Assembly (NCBI RefSeq): GCF_023159225.1
Contig: NC_063170.1
Location: forward strand, 29,166,301 to 29,230,300
DNA from: Perognathus longimembris pacificus
Taxonomy: Eukaryota > Chordata > Mammalia > Rodentia > Heteromyidae
Direction: 5' to 3'
Length of the DNA: 64,000 bases
Shown: positions 49,401 through 61,800 of the stretch, in pieces
Position numbering within the stretch: the stretch's first letter is position 1
How the letters are laid out: each line of letters starts with the position of its first letter
Notes under the pieces: generated by a model
The model's input: the letters and a program-made list of their open reading frames with translations, nothing else
The model's database searches: none
What the model was told of the DNA's origin: nothing
Made by a program: the position numbers and the translations under genes

Positions 49401-52400
49401 CTGGCCGTTTTCTGTATATGTGGTGCTGGGGAATCGAACCTAGGGCCTCGTGTATCTGAGGCAGGCACTCTTGCCACTAGGCTATATCCCCAGCCCCCTT
49501 TCTCATTTTAGGATGACTATCATCCTATGCTATGTAGGAGACAGAGTAGGAGGATCCATTAACCTGGCCAGCCCAGGCAGAAAAATCTGCGAGACTACAT
49601 CTCCAGAGAGAAACTGGACACTGGTATATGCCTGTGATCTAGCTACTTTGGGAAACCTCAGAGTAGACAAATAGCAGCTCAGGCTTATACCTATACAAGA
49701 AATGAGATCCTTTTCTTAAAAGTGACCAGTAAAATACAGGGTAGCAATGTGAGGCTTTGAATTCAAGCCCCAATACCTCAAAAAAAAAAAAAGTTTCAAA
49801 GACTAGGGGAAGTTCCTTTTTGTTTTGCTGGGGATTGAACCTACTTTTTTTTGTTGTTGTTGGGTCCTGGGGCTTGAACCTCTGGGTCTACGTGCTGTCC
49901 ATGAGCTCTTCAGCTCAAGGCTAGTGCTCTACCACTTGAGCCACAGCGCCACTTCTAGTTTTCTGGTGGTTAATTGGAGAGAAGAGTCTCATGGACTTTC
50001 TTCCCCGGGCTGCCTTTGAACCAAGATCCTTAGATCTCAGACACCTCAGTAGATGACAGGCCTGAGCCACCTGTGCCAGCCTACTTTTTTTTTTTTAATC
50101 TCTTTTTCTTGAACCTGGTTTTTTGTTTTTTCCTTTGTTTGTTTTCTTTTTTCTTACAAGGCAAATGCTTTATTTTCCACTAAGCCACACATCCATCCTC
50201 TAGGATACTCTTTTATAAAAAAGTTAAAAATAAAAAATGCTTAAAATTTGTTGGTCATTTCAATCCTACAGAAAAGTTTAAAAATAGCACAAGGACTTCA
50301 TTTACTTGATTGTTGCAAATGTTAACAGAAGATAGAGGATATTCAATTTTGTGTAGTTTAGAAACTGCTTTCAGAATTGTGGGTGGTGCTGACTGTTGTG
50401 GTAGTTCATACCTATAATCCCAGCTATGTGGGAAGCACAGGTAGGAGGAGGTCTGAGTCCAGCACTAGCAAAAAGCAGTAGCTTTATTCTTTGGAGAGTG
50501 TGACCAGCTTTGTATTTGAAAATTTCTGGCTTCTGTGTGGAAAATAAATGGAGGGAGATGCAATAGGAAATCCATTTAAGATGTAAGAGAGAGAGAGAGT
50601 AGCAATGAGTACTGATTGAGACTCACTTAAGGGTCTGGGATATGGTGGTCCAGTAAATAGGAAGGATAATGAGAGATGATGTGGAAATTTTGGCCAACTT
50701 CCAGTTTTGTGGTTTAAAAGAAAGTAGTGGGTGCTGGTGGTTCATGTCTATAATCCTAACTACTCAGGAGGCTTAAGATCTGAGGATTACAGTTTGAAGC
50801 TAGCTCAGTTTGTGAGAACGTTTGTGGGATACTTATTTCTAATTAACCACCAAAAGGCCAGAAATGGAGGTTTAGTTCAAGTGTTAGAATGCTATCCTTG
50901 AGCAAAATCTCAGGGAGAGCCCTCAGACCTTGAGGACTAGCCCTCACGTGGGAGGGTGGGGGGGGTTGGAGAATAAATGTTGCAGCAGGTGCAGATGACA
51001 TATTATGTGCTAGTGAGGATTTTTGAGTACATTATGAACGGTACATATAAGTTTATTAAGTGGGAAATGTGGAAGGCTTTTGACCAGCACATTACACAAG
51101 TGTGTGAAGGAACATGTGCAATGGGGCGTTTATAAGCAAAGCCTCTGAAGCAGAAGTGCTTTATAGCCAGATTATTAATCCATGTAATATCACCAAGATT
51201 GGGAGTTAATTTAGAGAAAAACAGGGAGCAAGGAGAGTTGTTGTTTTTCAATAAGTGTAGACCAGGCCCAGATTTAGTTTAGTTTGTGTTTTCAGATACA
51301 TTCTAGAGAACAAAGATACTATTCCATCTAGCAGATTTGACAAGTTACCTATAGTTACAGTTTGGGCCTTTTTTTTTTTTTTTTTTACAATTTTTTTCCA
51401 GAGCTGAAGACCAAACTTGGGGACTTGTTCGCCAGGCAAGCGCTCTTCCGCTGAGCTAAATCCCCAGTCCCCAGTTTGAGCTTTTTGACACTCCAGTAAT
51501 GTGTCTGCCCTTCTCACCACAGTTTATACTTTTTGGTTCTCACCTTGCCTGACCTCTTGGCATTTGGTCTTTCCCATCTTTTTCACAACCTCCTCTTAGC
51601 TTCTTTTTTTGTTTTTAAATTTTTAAAATTGTTATTATTATAAAGGTGATATATAGTGGGATTACAGTTACATTAGGTAAAGCATACATTTCTTTTTGGA
51701 CAATGTTACCCTTTTCTTCAGGCTGTCTCCCAGTTTTTCTCTCCTATCCCACGTACAAGTTATATAGTTCATTTTCAACACAGTGTCCAGTGAGTACCCT
51801 TTGTTTACCCTTTGTCCCTCCATTTCTGTGCCTCCCCTCCTTCATGTTAGACGGTATCTCAGTGGCTTGCTTTCTTAGTCTTCTTAACCAGGTCTCCATC
51901 TTGATCTCAAACAGAATGTTGGAGTAACTCAGCAATCAGTTTTTATGTCACTTTATTAGCCTGTTTTCTGTTACAGTCGCAATACAACATACTTGCTAAT
52001 TTTAAGCAAGCAGTAGGTTTTTTGGCTAAGAAGTGCAAGCATAGCTCTCTTAATCACCTCTTACTGGTTTTTTGTTTTTAGGTGCTAGTCTTGGGGCTTG
52101 AAATTAGGACCTGGTGCCATCCTTGTGCTTCTTTTTGCTTAAGGCTAGTGCTCTATTACTTCAGCCATAGCTCCCTTTCTGGCTTTTTTTTTTTTTTTTT
52201 TTTTTTGGTAGTTTATTGGAGATAGGAGTTTCACAGACTTTCATGCCCTGGATGGCTTTGAACTTTGACCCTCAGATTCCAGCCTCCTGAGCAGCTAGAA
52301 GCTTCTAGCTGTGAAGCACTGGTACTCAATTTAACCACTTCTTAAAAATCCTACTTCTTCTGGGTACTGGTGGCTCATACCCATATTCCTAGCTTTTCAG

Positions 52401-55400
52401 AGGGCTGAGACCCAAGGATCATGGTTCAAAGCCAGCCTGGGCATGCAAATCCAAGAGACTCATCTCCAATGAACCAATAAAAAGCTGGAAGGAGAAGCAT
52501 GGTTCAAATGGTAGATCCCTTGACTGGAAAAAGCCAATCAAGAATACTATTCAAGGTCCCATGTTCAATCCCCTGTACTAGCACAAAAAGGCAAATTTCT
52601 ACTCTTACTACTGTTAATAACTAAATTTCAACATGAATTTTGGAGGGGACATACCAACCATAACAACCATCTATTTTATCTAATCAGTCCTGAAAGCACA
52701 TTAGAGTAACCTGGGGATTACCCCCACCCCCTTTGGATATCATAAAGAATTTATTTTACACATAAGAAGAAACATATTGAGAAAGTCATCATCTAGATAG
52801 TGGAGAGGTAATTAGAAGTTCATTTTACTTTTTTTTTTTTTTTTGGCCAGTCCTGGGGCTTGGACTCAGGGCCTGAGCACTGTCCCTGGCTTCTTCTTGC
52901 TCAAGGCTAGCACTCTGCCATTTGAGCCACAGCGCCACTTCTGGCCATTTTCTGTATATGTGGTGCTGGGGAATCGAACCTAGGGCCTCATGTATACGAG
53001 GCAAGCACTCTAGCCACTAGGCCATATCCCCAGCCCTAGAAGTTCATTTTAAACAGTACCACTAGGAAAATATATATCACACACAGCTTGGTAGTAGACA
53101 GACAGGTTATATTATCATTTCAAATAATAAAACAAAAAAGATGACATGGTTTATACCCACAAGATAGGGCTGAAACACCATATGTGGTAAAGACCCTAGG
53201 CAAAATTGTTATTTGGGAATGAGTGTTTATGTTTTTTTGCCCTAAGGGAGCTGATTTTTTTTTAACTTTTCTGATCCCAGGAGATTATCTCAATAAAGCT
53301 CAATTAACTCAGATTAAGTAACTAATGCTGGGTTTAGGCTTTTATTTCATTCTGTTCTATAACATTCAGGGTTTTGATTGTAGTACTTCACAACTGTCTT
53401 AATTAGCTAACAGTTCCTATTTTATTTTATTTTTCTAAGACTGAGGTTTGAACTTGGTATCTGATACTTTGGCTCATTGGTAGTCATTCTACCACTGTTG
53501 GTGTCATAGCTCAGGTGGCCAACCCCAACAGTTCCTATTTTAGTATTTATTCCTGAATACCAGTATTTATATGTGTATCTATGTGTATGTGTGTACATAT
53601 CTACTATATATCTACGTATATCTATATATCTCACACATCTCTCATCCCTTTAGTGAGAAGTATCTCTGTCAATACTGCCCTTACATACTCATGTGATATG
53701 AACCATGTGATTTTGCAGTGGTCTCTAATCTGAAAAATGCACATTCACATCTTTTGATTATAAAGATATCATTCAAGTCCTTATTGAAACTACTCTCTTC
53801 CAAGTCTGCATTTAAAATCTACTTCATGCTCTTCTACGTAAAACAAAACTAAGTAAAAATATTCAGCTACTTTATTAAAAGAAAAATGAATACTGATACA
53901 GTTGTTTTAGTAGAGATCATACATAAAACTGATTTCTACTAAAAAAAAAGTTAGAAACTTTTTTTTCACTTCAGAATTAGTAATCTACTTGAATTTGCTT
54001 TACAACTCCTGGAAATTGATGTTGTGATACTTACAGTAAACAGGAGTTAGCAGTAGATATACTTTACCTCAAACTAGCAGATTATGAGTGGGTTATAGGA
54101 GCCTGCCAGCTTGTTGCTACCTCTGTGGTAAGAAGAATTTGGATCACTGGCTTGATGCCTGGGAGAGCTCTGCTGCCAAGAAAAGCACTTTTGCCACATG
54201 AAATTGAAGCTCTAGAATATTCTCCCATAATTATCTTTTTTTTTAAGCTGTTTTTTTTCCTGGTATTTTTTTTTTTTTTGGTACTGGGGATCGAACCCAG
54301 GACATTGCACTTGCTAGGCAAGCGCTTTGCCACTGAGCCACATCCAGCCTTCCCATAATTATCTTTTATCCAAATTTTAGCACCAGTTTTTCACTTTAAT
54401 TATAGAAAGTATCCAAGTGAAATATGCTTTAAACTTGTTGCTATCCTTAATTTCTTCATTAATATTCTTGTTCTGGGCCCCATGGTCATTGGCAAAGACT
54501 TATTTCCCAGTGGAAATCTTCTGGGTCATAATTGGGATGAGGTGTTGTGGTCATTCACACACTTGTTGACACACTGTCTAGCTAATGTTTCACCTGAAGC
54601 TCTTTATTCCTTACATAAATTGAATCTTTGGTTCTGTTGTTGCAATACATGGTACACTGGATCAGGCAGTCCTGGAACTTTTTCAATTTACTGATTATCA
54701 ATCAGTTCCTGTGCTTGAGCCAGAGGTGTATGGCAGCAGTCAGTGGTGTACTGTTGGCACTTGTTACTTAGAACCTGGTTATTTTCACGTCATATGGTTC
54801 TGCACCAGAACATGAGGCCCTGAATTTTCCAGATTTTTTTTTTCTCTCTACACTAGTCACTGTGCACTCTGCTGTCTCCTGTATCTGGAGCTGCTGCGGC
54901 TCTGACATGGCAACCCTGCACTGGGCTGCATGGGTGCCCATATAAACTCCCTTGGGAATTAAAAAAAAAAAGTCTTCCAACTCATGCAAGAACAAAGGAA
55001 TGGTAAAATCAGAATGTATGTATTTTATAACTCAATAGAAAAAAAAAGTTCCAGGCAGTGAGCATTGGCTAGTACAACTGAAAAGCTGATAGGGAACTTG
55101 TAGCAGGTAGATCAGACTGATAATACCAGTATCCATTCATCTTAACCTTATACAAAGGGGTGGCCAGGCATTATGTGTACTTCCTAAAGGTAATACATTA
55201 TATCTCTCCTGAAGTATTCTTACCAGAAAACTTGTGAAGCCAGTCAGGCCTCCAGATCTCTCAGTTTACTAGAAATAAAGGAAATAGAAGAACACAGAAA
55301 GTGACCTCTTCAAGTATGTAATCAACAAAGTTCAGAGTGTAGGAACTGTTAAGTAAATTGCAAGGAGGAAAGGAATACAAATGATTAAGAGATACAGCAA

Positions 55401-55835
55401 ATGCAACACTTGTTTGACTCTAGATAAAATTAACAGCAAGAGACCATTAGGGAAATTTGAACATTGACAGATTTTTTTTAAATAATACTAAGGAATTAAA
55501 ACTTTCTTTGGTATAAAGATTTATTTTAGAGACATACTAAAAATTTATGAATGATGTATCTCTGAGATTTGCTGCTAAATAACCCAGTGTCCGGATTTTG
55601 TGAGTTAGAGGAGCAGAGGGTTAAGTGGGAGGGGTAGAGATGAAGATAGATTACCTATGAGTTGATAATTATTGAAATCAGGTGATAGTGATCATTATAT
55701 ACTATTCATTATTCCTTTGTTCTCTTATATATATTTGAAAAAATTTGTAATAAAAATGTTCAATCATTTGGGGAACTATATAAAAATAGGCTGCTCTTCC
55801 TCCAGCTGAGATTCTTATTGGTCTAGGATAAGGAA

Positions 55836-55869
<34 letters not shown>

Positions 55870-58800
55870 ATTATATATTGTATTTGGCTGTACTAGGGAA
55901 ATGAACCTAGAGACTCATGTTTCCTAGGCAAGTTATACCACTTGAGCTATACCCCAGCCCTTTTGTTGTTGTTTTGTTCTGTTTTCTGAGATCACTTGCC
56001 TTGGGTTGCCTTGAATTTTTAACCCTCCTGCCTCTGCCTCCTGAGTAGCTAGGGTTATGGCTCTGTACCACGATGGCTAGCTGATAAGGAATGAATTTTT
56101 AAAGCACTGCAGAGGACTTAATGTTTTAGAGTTCATGGAATGTTGCTTTATGTTCTATCCCCAAGTGATTTTATTTGTTGTCTTAATATACCATCAGTAT
56201 GTTGACACTTCCCAAATTTGCATTTCTAGCCCTGAATTTTCCTTTGAGCTCTGAAAGTCTATGTTCATCAGTGTATTTGGACATCTTCTAATGGGAACAT
56301 GGGGAAGACAAAAACTTTATTTTTTCTAATTCTAACCTGTTCCACTCTTTGTTACTCCACTCCATGCTCTCTCCCTACAATTCCCCCTTCCTCTCTAGCT
56401 CTCCTCTTTCTAGTTCACTTTGCATCTCTTTCTCTTTCTTTCCCTCTCCCTTTTCTCTTTTTCTTTGGGTTATTATTTTTCAGATAGGGTCTCAAGTTTT
56501 TTCACAGAGCCAGGCCTGAACCGCTATCCTGGATCTCTGTCTTTGGAGTAACTGGATTACAAGCATGAGCTGTTATACTTAGCCTTTCTCCTTGTCTTTT
56601 CTATGTCAGGAAATCATACAGTCTTCTGCCCACTTGATGATCTTTAATATGGTTCTGATAAAAGAAGTCCTAGTAAAACAAGTGTTGTGGGAAAATTTCA
56701 CTAGCTGATCCAAAGTTCTCTATGTTGTATATACTTGTGACTATCAACCATAGCAAACACCACATTCATTTGAGAGAACTTTGTGTGTTTGCTGTATTAC
56801 TTTGATTTGTTCTCTAGCTGTCACTACTGCAAAAACATTTGAGCCAGTGATTGAATTTGAATACAAGTAAGCTCTTTTTCAGGTTTTTCTACCAAAACAT
56901 TTGGAGAAGCTGGGATGAAGAAGAGGAGGATGAGTATGATTATTTTGTCAGGTGTGTTGAGCCTCGCTTGAGATTGTAAGTATTTATAACTGACCTTGTA
57001 TGTGTTGGAAAAGTAGTTATTCATGTTAATTTTGCTTTTGTTACAAATACCCCCTTCCCCACCTCCTCATTCAGAAACAGATATATAACAAATGTAGCTC
57101 TTGACAAATTATTAAATGAAATTGATGCAGAGACACCAAAATTTTTATTTATTTTATTTTTTTGAAACAAGGTCTCACTATGTAGCTCAGGTTGTCTTTG
57201 AACTCAAAATCTTCCTGCCTCTGTCTCCTGAGAGTCCTGGGATTTGTGTGTGTGGGGGGGGTGGTGGTGGTGGTGTAGTTGTGTGATTGTGTGCTGATCC
57301 TGGCACTTGAACTCAAGGCCAGGGGTGCTGTTCCTGAGCTTCTTTTTGCTCAAGGCTAGCACTCTTGCTTCCAGCTTCTTCTGAGTAGTTTATTGGACAT
57401 GAGTCTTGTTTTCAACTCTAACCTGGTCTACTCTTTGTGATAGCTCTCCCTTTCCCTATAACTTAGTTCTCTCTAGTTCCTCTTTCTTTCTGTCCCTTTT
57501 CTCTTTTTCTTTGGGTTATTTTCCAGATAGAGTCTCAGTTTTTTCACAGAGCCAGGCCTAAACCACTATCCTGGATCTCTGACTTTAGAGTAACTGGATT
57601 ACAAGCATGATCTGTTTTATGTAGCCTTTCTCCTAGTCTTTTCTATATTAGTAAGTGACACTATCTTCTGCTTAATTGATGTTGATCAATATAGTTCTGA
57701 TGAAAGGTAGCCCCAATAAAACCAATGTTGTGGGGAAATTTCACTAGCTGATCCAAACAAGTTCTCTATATTGTATAACTTCTGACTATCAACCATAGCA
57801 AACACCACATTCACCTTAGAGAACATTGTGTGATTTCTATAGCTGGTAGGATTACTTTCCTGTCCAGGCTGGCCTCATACCGCAATTTTTTTTTTTTAAA
57901 TTTTTAATCAGTTCTTCCATGTCAGACAAAGGGGTACAAAACATTATTACATTAAGTACTTGAAGAAAGTCCAAATCACAAGTAAGCAAGAGACACATCC
58001 CCAGCCCTGTTTAACAGTTTCATTGAGTTATAATATACACAGCATATTAAATTGTACAATCATTACTTAAGTTTTAAGGTATTTCTTCCATGCTTCTTTG
58101 ATGTCAGCCTTAATTCCCACTCCCAGTTCCAGGTGGCTAAGCTTCTCCACAAGTGTACCTTTCCTGTATATTTCAAAATCTTAGATGCAAAATGTTCATA
58201 CTGCGATTCTGAGCCACTATTGCCTGGTGAGTCCTGGGATTTAGTGTAGGTGCATGCCACCACATTTGCCTGTATACTTAAATACTCTGCTTTTAAAGAT
58301 TGACAGTTTAACAATAAGTTAATGGCTCACTGTAAATCTGAATCTCATTTTTGAGTCTAACTTTCATTTCCTGCCAGGAAAGCAGAAAATTCTTACATCC
58401 TTACTATTTTCTTTCCTTTTCGTTTTCCCTTTCCGTTCTCACCTCCCCCTCTCTTTTTCTTTTTCTTTCTTTCTTTCTTTTTTTTTTTTTTTTTGTCAAG
58501 GTCCTGGGGCTTGAACTCAGAGCTACAGCTTGAATCTCTTGTAATTTTCCCTTACTTTAGCCCTGTTACACTAAAATAAATCTTTGCTAGAACTATAGCA
58601 ACAACAAAAAACCCAAAATGGTTCAGTTAGTGTACTAAAAACCCTACTGTTAAATTCAAAGCTAGTTATTTGAGAAATAGTGAAACTAGTTGAATTATAG
58701 AAGATTCTTTGCTTTAATTAAAAAAGTAAAAAGTACATGATTCTATATAATAAGACACAGTAGAGTAAACTGACTGAAGATGTTCTGTCCAGCTCTTATA

Positions 58801-61800
58801 TGAGATTTTTTTTTTTCTTTTTTTTGCCGGTCTTAAGGTTTGGACTCAGGGCCTGAGCATTGTCCCTGGCTTCTTTTTGCTCAAGGCTAGCACTCTACCT
58901 CTTGAGCCACAGCGCCCACTTATGGCTTTTTCTGTGTATGTGGTGCTGAGGAACCGAACCTGGGGCTTCATGTATGCTAGGCAAGCACTCTACCACTAAG
59001 CCACATTCCCAGCCCCTCTTATTTGAAAAATAGATGACAATATTAAATGGTTAATATTTCTGGTTAAAAAAGATTTCTAAAATACTGAAGCATTTCTCCA
59101 GATTATGAATGCTTTCCAATCTAATTATTTTGCCTGTGTGTGTGTGTGTGCTTGTACACGCCCGCATGTGCGCCAGTTTCCAGGGCTTGAACTGAGAGCC
59201 TTATGCTCTTGCTTAGCTTTTTATCTCTTGAGCCACATATCTAATCCAGGGTTTTGCTGGTTAATTGGAAATAAAAGTCTTGGCTTTGCCTTCCCAGGGT
59301 CGCTTTGAACCATGATCCTCAGATCTCACTCTCATAAGTATCTAGGATTACATATGAGCCACCAGTTCCCTGCAAAATAATTTATTAGTGATTACAATTA
59401 TATGCTACAACTATGACCTGACAGTGTTTGTAAAGCACAAATGTTTAAGGAAAAACCTTATAAGGCATGAAAAAGTAGTGATTCTAATGAAGTAGTGCTT
59501 TAAAGTTCTAGTAGTTTTTACTTATAACAGAGAGATATTCAGAACTACTTACTTTGAGGATTAAATAATCGCAGTTAAGATAGGAAAATGTTCTCAAAAA
59601 CTAGTGGATTTCAATTTGCTCTTAAACTTTCAGGCATTATGACATTCTTGAAGACCGAGTTCCCTCAGGACTTATTGTTGACTACCACAATCTCTTGTCG
59701 CAGTGTGAGGAGAATTATTGGAAATTCTTAAATCTGAGAAGCAGCTTGTCAAATTGTAATTCTGATTCTGAGCAAGAAAACATCTCTATGGTAGAAGGGT
59801 TAAAACTGTATTCAGAGATTGAACAGCTGAAACAAAAGCTAAAACTCATTGAGAATCCTCTGTTGAGGTATGTGTGTCTCTGTTATTCTTAACTAGTTAG
59901 CTTCTTTCTTAGAAGCTATGTTAATGGGAACTCATGGATCTTTTGGTTTCTTTAAGATATGTGTTTGGTTATCAGAAAAACTCTAGTATCCAAGCAAAGG
60001 GCACACGTCCAAATGGCCAGAAGGTAACTCATGTGGTCTCCTCCATCATGAGGACTGGTCTTCTGCAGTCTCTGCTCAGTGACAAGCTTTGTATAGAAGA
60101 AATGGAGATTCAGGTACAGTGCTGATTTTCTATGGAATAGGAAGTGGTGGGAGCTCTGCCCTTGGTTAGCATTGTTATTCAGCAAGCCTGCATTGGGCTC
60201 AGAGCACTGCCATGGGAAATACTTAAATGTGCACTTTGTCTCCATTTGCAAGTGACCCATAAAAGTACTTGTAGCAATACTTGTTGCTTTTGCAGGTTAA
60301 GATTTACACTGTGTTGTTCTCTAGTTTCATAGTGATCCACTGTCTGCTATAAATGCCTGCTATGAAGGTGACACTGTTATTGTTTGTCCAGGCCATTACA
60401 TAGTACATGGAACATTCTCCATTGCTGACTCCATTGAATTAGAAGGTGAGTATAGAAGATGATCTAGCCAAATTCTCATGCATGAAAGTCAATCATATCT
60501 TACTGAAACTCGAAGAACGTGATTTCAACCCATTTGATTTCCAGTGAGTTGCCTTGGGACATTTAGGGGTATTGAAAACATAGAAAGATGGACCCGCCTT
60601 GAGCTGTAGATCTTTGTGGTAGTGTATGATGGGAAGTTGTTTACAGGTACATATAAAGTAATGACACCACTAGTAGGAAGCACTCCAGCTTTGCTGATTA
60701 TAGGTGGCTTATGGAAAGGAAATTAATTTCTAGGATAGTAAAACAGCTGCAGCAATATTTTAATTTTAGTATATATTAAATTTTAAAAAATATTTTAGAA
60801 ATTTGTTTGCTCTTATCCAACATGATATGTTGGTTATTTATTTATTTTAAATTTAGCTTATTTTTGTGAAGTGCATTAACCTTAAGTTGATACCAAAAAA
60901 TTATCCTAATTCTTACAGCTTACTGAATGTCACAGATTGTATCCTGACTAAAGTATATTTTTAAGAACATTAATGTTGGCTGGGAATATGGCCTAGTGGC
61001 AAGAATGCTTGCCTTGTATACATGAAGACCTGGGTTCAATTCCCAAGCACCACATATATAGAAAATGGCCAGAAGTGGCACTGTGGCTCAAGTGGCAGAG
61101 TGCTAGCCTTGAGCAAAAAGAAGCCAGGACAGTGCTCAGGCCCTGAGTCCAAGACCCAGGACTGGCCAAAAAAAAAGAACATTAATATTGGTAGATTCTA
61201 TTAAAAATACATTTTTAACAGTTATAGTCTATGGATTTAGAATGATCCAAATATAATAGTTTATCTCCAGGATAAAGCACTGCAATAAAAATACTTTTGG
61301 TACAGTGAAAATAACAATAGTTACAGTTATCGATCTATTGATATTATTAGTTCCTCTTAGATTGGTGAAGAACTTATAATTGCCAGAGTGTCATTAGTAT
61401 TGATACTATTAGTATTAATTATATATTAACCATATAGAATTCTGGTTAAGTATAAAAATACATTTATGAACAAGAAGCATTTCTGAGAATTGGACAGATA
61501 TGGTATGTCTGATGTGAATATATGGAGTGATTCATAACGTACTTGTAACAAGTCATGTATATTGAGTACTATATTAAGGGTTACAATATAGCTTTGTATT
61601 TTGGTTAGAAAATCAATTAAATTAAATTAGAGTTTTAGATTTTTAACTGCTAAGACTGGATAATTTGTATAATTATATCAAATGTATTCCTCAACCTGAG
61701 ACTTTTTATGTTTCTAAAGATTATAATTGTTATTGTAGAAAATATGCAAAATTATAATGGTTATTGTAGAAAATGTGTAACATACAGGCAGACACATATA

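Noticed and set aside
54239..54351. tRNA-like sequence (also at 5105, 32165, 51370, 62108)
   Set aside because: ID-family SINE monomers with A tails and target duplications, not functional tRNA genes; acceptor stems do not pair properly.
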